DNA of 64,000 nt from the NCBI GenBank assembly GCA_044226655.1, contig JBGAGO010000001.1, positions 372,001 through 436,000 on the forward strand. Reading direction: 5' to 3'. Numbering within the stretch: position 1 is the stretch's first letter; every line of letters starts with the position of its first letter. The translations under genes and the position numbers were made by a program. The DNA comes from JBEVOS01 sp044226655. GTDB lineage: Bacteria; Pseudomonadota; Alphaproteobacteria; Caulobacterales; Aquidulcibacteraceae. The notes below the pieces were generated by a model. The model had not been told where the DNA came from. It worked only from the letters and a program-made list of their open reading frames with translations, and searched no databases. Positions 15,347 to 24,260 of the stretch are shown here, one piece after another.

Positions 15347-17116
15347 ATGCGCGCCGCCCGTTTCTTTCGTTTCTTGGCCGTGCTCGTGGCCGCCCTCACC
15401 TTTCAGGTCTTGGCGCGCGCGCAAACGGCGCCTGTGCAGATAGAAGATTTCGCGCTGCCGTCGCAGCATCTCATCGGCGACGCGCCGGTGCTCTCGGGGC
15501 CCTTCCCTGATGAGCAAGAGCTGCTGCGCGGCCTGCCGCTGATCGAATTCTGGCTTCAGTTTACCGTGTCGGCCTCGGGCGAGGTGACGGAGGCGCAGCC
15601 AATTCGCACGCCCGCCGACGGCCAGACCGCCGCGCTTGAAGCGGCGCACACGATGCGGTTCGAGCCATTCAAACAGGACGGACGCCCGGTCGCGGCGACT
15701 TTCATGTTCTCGCTGCGCGAAGAGCCGCAGGATTACGTCGGCCCGGCCGATCGCACCTTTCCCGCCGATGCCGATCCTTCACTAGTTCAAATCACGCTGT
15801 CGCGCAGCGCATGCTACGGGACCTGCCCAAGCTATTCCGTTCAGATTCGCGGCGACGGTTCTGTCATCTATCGCGGCGAAAACAACGTGCTGGTCACGGG
15901 CGAACAGCGATGGACGCTCCCGCCGGAGCACATAACGGCGTTGCTCAACGCCTTCCGCGAAGCGGACTATTTGGCGCTCGATGGTTTCCACATCGCCGAT
16001 GCCAGCGATCTTCCCGCCTATGTCACGTCCTTGCGCCTCGGCGACAGAGCGAAGTTCGTCTTCGATTACGGCGCGTTTGGCGACGCGATGGCATCGGTCG
16101 GCACGGGGTTTCACGGGGACGCGCGGGCCGTGGCGCGTGTCCGCGCGCTTGAAGACGAGATCGACCGTCTGTCCGGCGCGGCCGCCCTGGTGCGCGTCAA
16201 CGGCGATACATTCGCCATGTTGGAGCGGCTCCATTGGGATTTCACCTCGCGCGCCAGCGGCGCCGCGCTCACCGAATTGGTCGCGCAATGTGAGCTGGCG
16301 TCTGCGCGCGAATTTCTAAATCGCGGCGCGCCGGCGGATGTCGCGCTGACCGGTTTTCGAACCGGCGCGCCATTGCAATTTGCGCCGCGCTGCGGAGACG
16401 CCGATTTCGTTCAAGCCCTCATCGATCACGGGGATCGCCTCAACGGCCGCGCCGCCGATGCATTTCTGCTCGACGCCGCGCGATCCGGCTATGCCGACAT
16501 CTTCGAGATCGCCTTGCGCTCTTCGCACAATATGCGCGCCCGCGATCGCGACGGCTCGGGCTTGCTGGCGCTCGCTTCAGGCGCCTTTCGGCCCGAGCTC
16601 GACGATCGTCCGGCAAACGGCTTCGATCCCGCGCGCATCGTCCGGCGCCTCTTGGAGCTCGGCGCCGACCCGCGCGCCGTGGGCTATTTCGGCGCGACGC
16701 CGCTCCACGAAGCGATGGATATTGAAATCGTGCGCCTCTTGCTCGATGCGGGCGCCGATCCGAATGCGCGCGACGAGCTTGGGCGCACGCCCATCTTCCA
16801 CAGCTACGACGCCGATGTCGTCCGTCTTCTGCTTTCGCGCGGTGCTCGTGGAGACCTGCGCGACGACGACGGCGAAACGCCTTTGTTTGGCAGAAGCAGC
16901 GCCGACGCCGTGCGCGCGCTGCTCGGTGCGGGCGCGGATCCGAATGTCGTCGACAAACAGGGGCAGACGGCGCTCAGCGGCGCCCAGACGGAAGAAGCCG
17001 TGCTCGCGCTCATCGATGGCGGCGCCCGCCTCCCCGAAGGCCGCGCGCTTGCGCAGCTGCGGGAGCGTGCAACGCGCAACGAGTGGACCGCCGTGCTTGC
17101 AATCCTGGCGCGCTAG
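15347..17116 (+). CDS. Secreted TonB-C-like / DUF6438-like / ankyrin-repeat protein
   Basis: A 589-residue exported protein (signal peptide residues 1-26, ARAQT cut). Residues 65-128 resemble a TonB C-terminal-type domain (WLQFTVSASGEVTEAQPI, MRFEPFKQDGRPV). Residues 145-260 look like DUF6438: ITLSRSACYGTCPSYSVQIRGDGSVIYRG, with two cysteines that could form a disulfide. Residues 300-589 hold about six ankyrin-type repeats, most regular at LLELGADPRAVGYFGATPLHEA, LLLDAGADPNARDELGRTPI and LLGAGADPNVVDKQGQTAL. The likely site is the periplasm and the role protein binding; the partner is unknown. It is 66 nt downstream of ftsK on the same strand. Confidence 0.75.
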   Translation: MRAARFFRFLAVLVAALTFQVLARAQTAPVQIEDFALPSQHLIGDAPVLSGPFPDEQELLRGLPLIEFWLQFTVSASGEVTEAQPIRTPADGQTAALEAAHTMRFEPFKQDGRPVAATFMFSLREEPQDYVGPADRTFPADADPSLVQITLSRSACYGTCPSYSVQIRGDGSVIYRGENNVLVTGEQRWTLPPEHITALLNAFREADYLALDGFHIADASDLPAYVTSLRLGDRAKFVFDYGAFGDAMASVGTGFHGDARAVARVRALEDEIDRLSGAAALVRVNGDTFAMLERLHWDFTSRASGAALTELVAQCELASAREFLNRGAPADVALTGFRTGAPLQFAPRCGDADFVQALIDHGDRLNGRAADAFLLDAARSGYADIFEIALRSSHNMRARDRDGSGLLALASGAFRPELDDRPANGFDPARIVRRLLELGADPRAVGYFGATPLHEAMDIEIVRLLLDAGADPNARDELGRTPIFHSYDADVVRLLLSRGARGDLRDDDGETPLFGRSSADAVRALLGAGADPNVVDKQGQTALSGAQTEEAVLALIDGGARLPEGRALAQLRERATRNEWTAVLAILAR

Positions 17117-17122
17117 AAGCCC

Positions 17123-17218
17123 CTATTTCAGGCGGCGCGAGACCAGCAAGCCCGCCGTCAGCAGCGCGAACCAGGCGGCGATGGCGCCGACGCCCAACAG
17201 AATCTGACCTGCGTCCAT
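17123..17218 (-). CDS. Putative 31-residue single-span membrane protein
   Basis: A short ORF that standard length filters miss. It starts at ATG 17218 with GAGGAGAG 6-7 nt upstream, an unusually good Shine-Dalgarno for this region, and reads MDAGQILLGVGAIAAWF.. ending VSRRLK: one hydrophobic helix of about 22 residues followed by a basic tail, the topology of a small inner-membrane protein with the C-terminus inside. It lies between the ankyrin gene and the methyltransferase. No family was recognised. Expression is inferred only from the ribosome site and the helix. Confidence 0.55.
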   Translation of the reverse strand: MDAGQILLGVGAIAAWFALLTAGLLVSRRLK

Positions 17219-17309
17219 GCCCGTCTCTCCTCGGTCCGCGATGAAACGCGGCGCGTGGCGGCGAGGTTCGGTTCTGGGGCGCGTGGATGAAAAAATTCTT
17301 GCGGGCGGT

Positions 17310-18059
17310 TCAGGTGCGCCGCGCCAGGATGTTGGCGATTTTGCTGGCCGCGCGCGCGGGCAATTTGCGCATCAGCGGCTTGAACGCGATCTCGTCATAG
17401 GAGGCGATGGCTGCGTATTTATCCGGGTGGACGATGTTGATCGGCAGCTCGGCGATTTCGCAGCGGATCAGATAATCCTTCATCGAGGCGATCAGATCGG
17501 CCCGGCTCTCGCGCACATAGACCAGCATGTTCTGCTTGTACCAATAGTGCACGTCCGGCTCGTCCCAGAGCGCGCGGCGCAGCGGATCGAACGCGACATA
17601 GCCCTGCGCCGCGAAGAGATCGCGCCAATAGCTCTGCCATTGCTCGTTGATATGGCGAAAGCCGCCCTGGTGCGGGATGGCGGCGCCGAACAGCACAAAA
17701 TCGCTGTGTCGCGTCAGGTTGGCGACGAACCGATCTGCGGATGAAGGCGCGACGTGCTCGGCCACCTCCATGCTCATCGCCAGATCGAAGGTCCGCTCCA
17801 GCGAGAAGCTGTCCGACAAATCGTGAATTCGCACGGTCTCGCCCGGGATCATCATGTCCGCGAGGTCGGTCCAGGGCCCGTCGACGCCCTGGATGTCGTT
17901 CACGCCCAGGCCCATCGAGGCCGCCAGCCAGCGCCCGTCGCCGCAGCCGACGTCCAACACCGAGGCGAACGGCGCGATCTCGTGCAGCCGCGTGAGCGTC
18001 TTAACCGCCGACGCGGAGGTCATGTCGCCATGACGCTTGTGCCAACTGAAATCATACAT
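17310..18059 (-). CDS. Class I SAM-dependent methyltransferase
   Basis: A 249-residue protein starting MYDFSWHKRHGDMTSASAV. The SAM-binding motif I is SVLDVGCGDGRWLAASMGLG (near residue 35), followed by the acidic end of strand 2 in IQGVDGPW and SMEVAEHV (motif post-I/IV). A C-terminal half with many aromatic and charged residues resembles FkbM/Methyltransf_23-like enzymes acting on small molecules or sugars. ATG 18059 has GGGGGA upstream and fits the conserved region better than 18179. The substrate is unknown; it stands alone. Confidence 0.8.
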   Translation of the reverse strand: MYDFSWHKRHGDMTSASAVKTLTRLHEIAPFASVLDVGCGDGRWLAASMGLGVNDIQGVDGPWTDLADMMIPGETVRIHDLSDSFSLERTFDLAMSMEVAEHVAPSSADRFVANLTRHSDFVLFGAAIPHQGGFRHINEQWQSYWRDLFAAQGYVAFDPLRRALWDEPDVHYWYKQNMLVYVRESRADLIASMKDYLIRCEIAELPINIVHPDKYAAIASYDEIAFKPLMRKLPARAASKIANILARRT

Positions 18060-18245
18060 GCCGCCGTTCCCCCGGCGAGCCCCCGGGACGCGTGCTAACA
18101 CACGCCTCAAGAGAAAAAAACGCCTCATCCTTGCAGTTGGCGCGCAAGCTTCGTGCGTGCGGCGAAATGAACCCGACACAGACTGACAAAACCGGTCATA
18201 TCGGCGTCACGCCCATCTGATTTTCGAGCGCGGCGGAGGACGATC

Positions 18246-18965
18246 ATGCGGCCCAAGGTTTTTCTGTCGTGCGTCGGGTTTCTGGCGGCCAGTTGCGCCG
18301 GCGCGCCGCATGGCGGCCCAGGTGACCACATAGGGCCGCCGCCGGGCGGCCCGCCCGGACCGGGCGCGCGCGCGCAAGTGCTGTTCATCGCGCCGATGGG
18401 CCAGCCGTTCCGCACCCGCGATGCAGCGACCACGCCGATGTCGCTCTGGTTCGCCGATGCTGACGCCGATCACGACGGCCAAATCTCGCACGACGAATTC
18501 TTCCAGGAAGCCGGCGTGTTCTTCACCATCGTCGACCGCAATCAGGACAGCACGCTGACCTCGCTCGAAGCGACCTCGCTCTGGCAAGCGACGGCGCCCG
18601 AGGTGCTCGGCCCGCTCGGCGGCGGTCCCGTCGAAGCGGAGGGCCCGCGCCGGCGCCGCCGCGATGAAGACGACCAGCCGCACGACGCCAATAGACCGGA
18701 TTATTTCGGCAGCTCGGGCGATCGCCGCGCGCCGCGGCAGGATACCGGCCCGCACCTCACGGGCGCGCAGCCCTTCGGCCTGTTGCCGATCGCCGAGCCG
18801 ATCATGTCCTGCGACGTCGATCTCAATCAGCGCGTCACGACGGCGGAATTCGGCGCCTGCGCCGACCGGCGCTTCCGCCAGCTCGACGCCAATGGCGACG
18901 GCAAGATCTCTGTTGAAGAAGCCGAGGCCGCGCGCGCGGCGCTGCGGCACGGCCAGCGGCGCTGA
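18246..18965 (+). CDS. EF-hand lipoprotein
   Basis: A 239-residue exported protein. The N-terminus MRPKVFLSCVGFLAASC ends in a lipobox, so it is probably a lipoprotein. After a Gly/Pro-rich stretch there are four 12-residue EF-hand loops: DADHDGQISHDE, DRNQDSTLTSLE, DVDLNQRVTTAE and DANGDGKISVEE, each with acidic residues at positions 1, 3, 5 and 12 or close substitutes. Calcium binding in the periplasm is likely. A charged, Arg/Asp-rich linker separates the two pairs. GGAGG precedes the ATG. Confidence 0.83.
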   Translation: MRPKVFLSCVGFLAASCAGAPHGGPGDHIGPPPGGPPGPGARAQVLFIAPMGQPFRTRDAATTPMSLWFADADADHDGQISHDEFFQEAGVFFTIVDRNQDSTLTSLEATSLWQATAPEVLGPLGGGPVEAEGPRRRRRDEDDQPHDANRPDYFGSSGDRRAPRQDTGPHLTGAQPFGLLPIAEPIMSCDVDLNQRVTTAEFGACADRRFRQLDANGDGKISVEEAEAARAALRHGQRR

Positions 18966-18974
18966 ACCGGGCGT

Positions 18975-19001
18975 GCGCCGCCGACGAAAGGCCGGCGGCG
19001 C
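18975..19001. terminator. GC hairpin between convergent genes
   Basis: Perfect 9-bp stem GCGCCGCCG / CGGCGGCGC with a 9-base loop, 10 nt after the EF-hand gene and 12 nt before the end of the convergent UrcA gene. No T tract. Confidence 0.4.
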
Positions 19002-19012
19002 GACGTGTCCGC

Positions 19013-19345
19013 TCAGTTCATCGCCAGCGTTGTCGTCGCAGGCGCGCCCCTGAGCATCGCGGTCACGACCGGCGCGTGCAGCCGATGCACCGCTTGCGAG
19101 GTTGCGATGCGCACGCAGCGGCGATGGTGGCTGGCTTGGAACCGGCCGGGATAAGCCGCATCGCAGGTGACGTCTGCGGCGTCGCGAATCCGCGCCACCA
19201 TCACGAGCGCGTCCGCATCGCGCGTCAGATCGAGATCGGCGTAGCTCACGACAGCAGTCGCCGGCGTCATTTCAGCCGAGGCGGGCGCGGCGAATGCGAA
19301 GCAGGCGGCCAAGCCGACGATCGCGGATGCAATGAACGTCTTCAT
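19013..19345 (-). CDS. UrcA family protein
   Basis: A 110-residue secreted protein with a standard signal peptide (cut near PASAE, residue 25). The mature part matches the UrcA family: VVSYADLDLTRDADALVMVARIRDAADVTC, and a second cysteine in HHRRCVR, giving a likely disulfide. The family is frequent in Caulobacterales and Sphingomonadales and has no proven function. GAGGAG lies 7 nt before the ATG. A GC-rich palindrome at 19362-19381 lies in its leader. Confidence 0.85.
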   Translation of the reverse strand: MKTFIASAIVGLAACFAFAAPASAEMTPATAVVSYADLDLTRDADALVMVARIRDAADVTCDAAYPGRFQASHHRRCVRIATSQAVHRLHAPVVTAMLRGAPATTTLAMN

Positions 19346-19542
19346 ATCGGGCTCCTCTTGAGCGCGGCGGCTCCGCCGCGCACCCAGAGAGCTAGGCCCT
19401 TCCGCCTAGGCGCGATGTGACCGCGGTCGCTTCGCCGCGCGCGGCCGCATCACGGCGTGAACGGCGGCTGAACCAAGTCGGACCATTTCCAGGCGCGCGG
19501 CCCCTTTCTTTCGCCATCGGCGTTTGCGAAGCCATCTGCGCC

Positions 19543-20193
19543 ATGACCGACGCCTTGACCCGCCGCGCCGCGCTGATCTCCGGCCTCGCCGCCCTCGCCC
19601 TGCCCGCGCAGGCGCAATTGCGCGGCACGCAAAGCGATGGCGCGCTCACGGGCGCCGAACGCGCGCAGACGTTGGCGCGCGCGAGCGCGGCGCTCAACGG
19701 CATCCGCGCGCTGCAAGGCCGCTTCCTGCAATTGGCGCCGACGGGCCAGAGCGCGACCGGGCAATTCTACATGCAGCGGCCCGGCCGCCTGCGCTTCGCT
19801 TATGATCCACCGGCGACGATGCTGATCGTGGCGGACGGCTCGGTCGTTGCGGTGGCCGATACCGCGCTGCGCAGCGTCAACCGCGCGCCCCTGCGCACCA
19901 CGCCGCTCTATTTCGTGCTCAAGAACGACATCAATCTGGATCGCGACGCCCGCATCACACGGGTCGCGCGGGCGGGAGAAAATCTCTACGTCACCTGCCG
20001 CGACCGCACCGGCAATGCGGACGGCGAAATCACGCTGGTGCTGAGCGGGCCGAACTTGGAGCTGCGCTCCTGGGACGTGGTCGATGCAATGGGCGCGCGC
20101 ACGCGACTCACTTTGTCGAACGTGTCGCGTCCCGCGCGCCTGGACCCTTCCTTATTCGTTACCCCACAACCGCCGCGCACCGGGCCGCGCTGA
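19543..20193 (+). CDS. lolA: LolA-like outer-membrane lipoprotein carrier
   Basis: A 216-residue periplasmic protein: a signal of twin-Arg appearance (TRRAALISGLAALALPAQAQ), then the LolA beta-barrel half fold (ALQGRFLQLAPTGQSATGQFYMQRPGRLRFAYDPP, LYFVLKNDINLDRD). LolA shuttles lipoproteins from LolCDE to the outer membrane. The start at ATG 19543 removes a non-conserved upstream extension. It is followed by xthA, as in many alphaproteobacteria, after a 350-bp gap with a terminator. Confidence 0.88.
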   Translation: MTDALTRRAALISGLAALALPAQAQLRGTQSDGALTGAERAQTLARASAALNGIRALQGRFLQLAPTGQSATGQFYMQRPGRLRFAYDPPATMLIVADGSVVAVADTALRSVNRAPLRTTPLYFVLKNDINLDRDARITRVARAGENLYVTCRDRTGNADGEITLVLSGPNLELRSWDVVDAMGARTRLTLSNVSRPARLDPSLFVTPQPPRTGPR

Positions 20194-20545
20194 GCGCGGA
20201 CTTGCAATTCCTGGCGGTGCAACCATCTGAAAATGCGACGAGTCTTGCCGTCGCTTCATCGCCGTCACCGGTTCGTGAGCGCATCGCGCAAGTTGTTTCT
20301 CCTCCCAAACCTTGTTTTTTCGGCCCTTGTGGCGTATATGCAACGTGCAGGCCGCCGCTCATCCCCCTGGATACGCGTCGTCCCCCCGCTGACGGATCCA
20401 GCGCGGCGGCCCACCGCCGGATTTCCCCTCCCGGCGCATGCGCCACCCCTCAAGGCGCAGGACCGCCCGGACGCTGCAGAAGCGTTCGGGCGGTCCGCTT
20501 TTGGGGACCGGCGACAAAGCCGGCGCGCCGCCCTACATCCTCTCC
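20194..20545. other. 352-bp stretch without a gene between lolA and xthA
   Basis: No ORF with a ribosome site and family resemblance is seen. The middle (about 20290-20345) is less GC-rich, with T runs, and on the minus strand shows GGGAGGAG before a TTG that opens only an 8-codon frame. The stretch ends in the strong hairpin at 20460-20502. A small RNA here is possible but unsupported. Confidence 0.5.
20460..20502 (+). terminator. Strong hairpin terminator upstream of xthA
   Basis: A 16-bp stem with one G-T pair (20460-20475 with 20481-20496), loop GCAGA, followed by GCTTTT. It would end the lolA transcript or a small RNA from the 20194-20460 stretch. Confidence 0.7.
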
Positions 20546-21337
20546 ATGCTCAAAATCGCGACCTGGAACATCAATTCCGTGCGCTTGCGCCATGGCCTGA
20601 TCGCGCGCTTCGCGGAGGCCGAGAAGCCGCACGTGATCTGCGTGCAGGAAATCAAATGCCGCGAGGAGGAATTCCCGGCCAACGCCTTCAAGGCGATGGG
20701 CTACAAGCACCTCCATATCGTCGGGCAGAAGGGCTATCACGGCGTCTGCTTCGCCAGCCGCGTGAGGATGGAGCCCGCCAGGATCGCGCTCTGCCCCAAA
20801 GGCGAAGCGCGCGCCGCGGCGGTCAAGATCGACGGCGTCGAGATTCACAATCTCTATGTGCCCGCCGGCGCCGATATTCCCGATCCGGCCGCCAATCCGA
20901 AATTCCAGCACAAGCTCGATTTCGTCGACGTGATGCGCAGCTATTACGCCGCGCGCCGTGACAAGGGGCCGCTGGTTGTGGTCGGCGATCTCAACATCGC
21001 GCCGGGCGAGTTCGACGTGTGGAGCCATAAGCAATTGCTCGACGTCGTCTCGCACACGCCCGCGGAAACCGATCGCCTCAAGGCCGTGCTGCACGATGGC
21101 GGCTTCGTCGATCTGGCGCGCGCGCACCGGCCCGATCCGGAAAAGCTCTTCACCTGGTGGAGCTATCGCGCCGCCGATTGGACCGCCAACAATCGCGGCC
21201 GCCGCCTCGATCACATCTGGGCGAGCCCGGAGGTCGCGGCGACATCGCAAGCCAAGCAATTCGCCATTCACGTCGATTGCCGCTCCTGGGAACGGCCGAG
21301 CGATCACGTGCCCGTGGTCGCGACCTTCAAGCTTTAG
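20546..21337 (+). CDS. xthA: Exodeoxyribonuclease III
   Basis: A 263-residue ExoIII-type AP endonuclease. Signature blocks: KIATWNINSVRLR at the start, ICVQEIKC with the metal-binding Glu, the YVPAGADIPD loop, VVVGDLNIAP with the catalytic Asp-x-Asn, and the ending LDHIWASPE ... ERPSDHVPVVA with the catalytic DH. It removes 3' blocks and cuts at abasic sites during base-excision repair. The ATG at 20546 matches the conserved start, so upstream in-frame ATGs are not used. Confidence 0.95.
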   Translation: MLKIATWNINSVRLRHGLIARFAEAEKPHVICVQEIKCREEEFPANAFKAMGYKHLHIVGQKGYHGVCFASRVRMEPARIALCPKGEARAAAVKIDGVEIHNLYVPAGADIPDPAANPKFQHKLDFVDVMRSYYAARRDKGPLVVVGDLNIAPGEFDVWSHKQLLDVVSHTPAETDRLKAVLHDGGFVDLARAHRPDPEKLFTWWSYRAADWTANNRGRRLDHIWASPEVAATSQAKQFAIHVDCRSWERPSDHVPVVATFKL

Positions 21338-21676
21338 GGGCGACTCCCGATTCGGATGGCGTATTTACGTACCGCCAATCGCCGTTCGCATTCGCGCGCG
21401 GCTTTAGGCCTTCTACGCCCCCTCTTCAGCGCTTCTGTAGCTGCGCCGCCGCACTGCGTGGCTTCCACGACACACAAGTATGACAAATCGACGAATTGCC
21501 GCCTTCCAGCCACGATTGCGGGCGCCCTGCCCGCGCCATGCGCGCGCTTCGATGTAATCTGCGTTTCAGGACCTCCGCCGGAACGAAACGGGTTTTTACG
21601 CGTCCGTAAACCGGCTGGGGTGAGCCTGTCATCTGAGGGAGCGCGCCGCCGAACCGGCGCGCGAGGGATTGAGCCT
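21338..21676. other. 339-bp leader region of the TonB-dependent receptor
   Basis: No gene is seen. Two inverted repeats lie near the receptor: TTTACG-CGTC-CGTAAA (21595-21610), a likely operator, and a GC hairpin GCGCGCCG/CGGCGCGC (21641-21648 with 21655-21662) just before the ribosome site. No riboswitch consensus was recognised. Confidence 0.5.
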
Positions 21677-24190
21677 ATGAATCGCGCCACAACTTCGCTT
21701 CTCGCTCTCACCACCGCGCTGGCCATCGCCGCGCCGGCCTTCGCCCAAGACAGCGGCGATGGAGAAGAGGTCATCGTCACCGGCACGCGGGCCACCAACC
21801 GGACCGCGCTCGACACGGCCGCGCCCGTCGACGTGATCTCCGCGCAGACCCTTTCGCGGATCGGCACGACCGAACTCAGTCAGGCGCTGACGGTCACGCT
21901 GCCTTCGTTCGATTTCCCGCGTCCGGCCATCACCGACGGCACCGACTCGGTGCGTCCCGCCACCTTACGCGGCCTCGCGCCCGACCAGACCTTGGTGCTC
22001 GTCAACTCGCACCGCCGCCACACGTCCGCGCTGGTCAACATCAACGGTTCGATCGGCCGCGGCTCGGCCGCCGTCGATTTGAACACGATCCCGACCATCG
22101 CGATTTCGAGCGTCGAAGTGCTGCGCGACGGCGCCTCGGCGCAATACGGCTCCGACGCGCTCTCGGGTGTCATCAACCTGCGTCTGCGCGAAGCCAGTGA
22201 AGGCGGCGGCGCCACGGTGACGTTCGGCCAATATTTTACCGACGTCGACACCACGCGCCTGTCGCGCTCGGAAGAAGATGGCTTCACCTACACCATCGCC
22301 GCTTGGCAGGGCTTCTCGCTGCCGAACGACGGCTTCCTGACGCTCTCCGGCGAATGGCTGGACCGCGATCCGACCAGCCGCGGCGACCGCGATCCGCGCA
22401 TCACCAGCCCCGCGCAATCGCCGACCGGCTCGCTCGTCACCAGCCGCTTCGGCGATCCCGATCTGCAGCAGGCCACGTTCTATCTCAACGCCGCCATGCC
22501 GCTCGGCATCGAAAGCTGGGAGCTTTATTCGTGGATCGGCTATCAGGCGCGCGAAACCAATTCCGCCGCCAATCCGCGCCTCGGCTTCCCCGGCGGCGTG
22601 GAAAACACGGCGAGCAACGTCGCCTCCATCCTGCCGACGGGCTTCCTGCCGCTCATTTCGCCGACCATCACCGACACCACGGCGGCGCTTGGCGTGCGCG
22701 GCGACATCGGCGGCTTCCACGTCGATCTCGGCACCGTCTATGGCAAGAGCCGCATCGAATACGTCACGGCCGATACGCTGAACGTTTCCTATGCGCGCGC
22801 GCAGGTCACCCCGGGCCTGCCCGACAATCCGCTCTACGGCACGCCGGTGCAGCGCTCGTTCGATTCCGGCACGCTGCAATATGAGCAATGGGTGACGACG
22901 CTCGGCTTCAACCGCACCTTCAACGAGAACACCGATACGCCAGTCACGCTCGCCTTCGGCCTCGAATATCGGGCGGAAGGCTATTTCGAGGGCCCCGGCG
23001 AGCGCGGCTCCTGGGACGTCGCGCGCGACAGCCTCGGCAACGCCATCATCTTCCCCGGCCTCGCGACGCAGCCGCAGGGCGGTTCGCAAGGCTTCCCAGG
23101 CCTGCAGCCCGGCGACGCGGTGGATTCCTCGCGCAATGCCTGGTCGGCCTATGCGGAAGGCGAAGCCAATGTCACGGCCAACCTGCTGGTCTCCCTCGCC
23201 GCGCGCTACGAAAACTATTCCGATTTCGGCGAGACGCTGAACGGCAAGATTTCCGCGCGCTACGATTTCACGGATTGGTTTGCGCTGCGCGGCACGGTGT
23301 CGTCCGGCTTCCGGGCGCCGAGCTTGCAGCAAAGCCTCTTCACCGCGACCTCGACGAATTTCATCAACGGCATCCCGGTTGACGTGCTGACGACGCCGGC
23401 CAGCTCCCCGCTCGCCGCGGCGCTGGGCGGCACGCCGCTGCAGCCGGAAGAATCGATCAATTATTCGGTCGGCGGCGTGTTCCGCGCCGGCGGCCTGCAA
23501 TTGACGGTCGACGCCTACGAGATCGACATCACCGATCGCATCGTGCTCTCGGAAAACATCCAGGGCAGCGCCACAGGCACGCCGACACAAATCGCGATCT
23601 ACAATTTGATCCATCCGCTGTCGCCGACGGCGAGTGCGGCGCGCTTCTTTATCAACGGCGTCGACACCGTCACCAAGGGCGTCGATATCGTCGCGCATTA
23701 CACCCTGCCCTGGGATTCCTGGGGCCAGTGGAGCCTGACCGGCAGCGCGAATTTCAACAACACCGATGTTCGCCGCACGCCGACCACCACCGTGCTGTCG
23801 AGCCTGCCGGTCCCGCCGGTTCTCTTCCCGGTCAACCGCGTGCTCGAATTCGAGCGCGGCACACCCGAGCAGAAATACTCGCTCGCGGTCGATTGGGATC
23901 TCGAACCGCTGGGCGGCACGCTGCGCATCACGCGCTATGGCGATGTGCTCGTGCCGCAAACCACGGTCTCGAACACGTTCAAGCTCGACGACGCCTACAT
24001 TGTCGATCTTGAAGGCCGCGCCAGCTGGAACGGCGTCAATTTCGCGCTCGGCGCCAACAATCTGCTCGACGAATATCCGACGCAGACGCCGATCGCGGTC
24101 AACCCGAACGGCCCGACGGCGTTCTCGAGCTTCTCGCCCTTCGGCTTCAGCGGACGCTTCGTCTACGGCCGCATTTCGTACAATTGGTAA
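21677..24190 (+). CDS. TonB-dependent outer-membrane receptor
   Basis: An 837-residue receptor: signal peptide (cut near AFAQD, residue 24), a TonB-box-like EEVIVTGTRA, the plug domain (residues 45-165, with PATLRGLAPDQTLVLVNSHRRHTSAL and VEVLRDGASAQYGSDALSGVINL) and a long beta barrel ending FVYGRISYNW with a terminal aromatic residue as required for outer-membrane assembly. The plug with VLVNSHRRHTSA is the type shared by large Caulobacterales/Sphingomonadales receptor families; the ligand (siderophore, sugar or other) is not identifiable. A terminator follows directly. Confidence 0.92.
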   Translation: MNRATTSLLALTTALAIAAPAFAQDSGDGEEVIVTGTRATNRTALDTAAPVDVISAQTLSRIGTTELSQALTVTLPSFDFPRPAITDGTDSVRPATLRGLAPDQTLVLVNSHRRHTSALVNINGSIGRGSAAVDLNTIPTIAISSVEVLRDGASAQYGSDALSGVINLRLREASEGGGATVTFGQYFTDVDTTRLSRSEEDGFTYTIAAWQGFSLPNDGFLTLSGEWLDRDPTSRGDRDPRITSPAQSPTGSLVTSRFGDPDLQQATFYLNAAMPLGIESWELYSWIGYQARETNSAANPRLGFPGGVENTASNVASILPTGFLPLISPTITDTTAALGVRGDIGGFHVDLGTVYGKSRIEYVTADTLNVSYARAQVTPGLPDNPLYGTPVQRSFDSGTLQYEQWVTTLGFNRTFNENTDTPVTLAFGLEYRAEGYFEGPGERGSWDVARDSLGNAIIFPGLATQPQGGSQGFPGLQPGDAVDSSRNAWSAYAEGEANVTANLLVSLAARYENYSDFGETLNGKISARYDFTDWFALRGTVSSGFRAPSLQQSLFTATSTNFINGIPVDVLTTPASSPLAAALGGTPLQPEESINYSVGGVFRAGGLQLTVDAYEIDITDRIVLSENIQGSATGTPTQIAIYNLIHPLSPTASAARFFINGVDTVTKGVDIVAHYTLPWDSWGQWSLTGSANFNNTDVRRTPTTTVLSSLPVPPVLFPVNRVLEFERGTPEQKYSLAVDWDLEPLGGTLRITRYGDVLVPQTTVSNTFKLDDAYIVDLEGRASWNGVNFALGANNLLDEYPTQTPIAVNPNGPTAFSSFSPFGFSGRFVYGRISYNW

Positions 24191-24223
24191 GCGTCGCAAG
24201 GCGCATATCGCCAGCACAAGACA

Positions 24224-24258
24224 AGCGCCGCGGTCCTCGCCGCGGCGCTTTTTCTTTT
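24224..24258 (+). terminator. Rho-independent terminator of the TonB receptor
   Basis: A perfect 10-bp stem AGCGCCGCGG / CCGCGGCGCT (24224-24233, 24240-24249) with loop TCCTCG is followed by TTTTTCTTTT. It ends 3 bp before the stop of the convergent CPBP gene. Confidence 0.85.
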
Positions 24259-24260
24259 GC

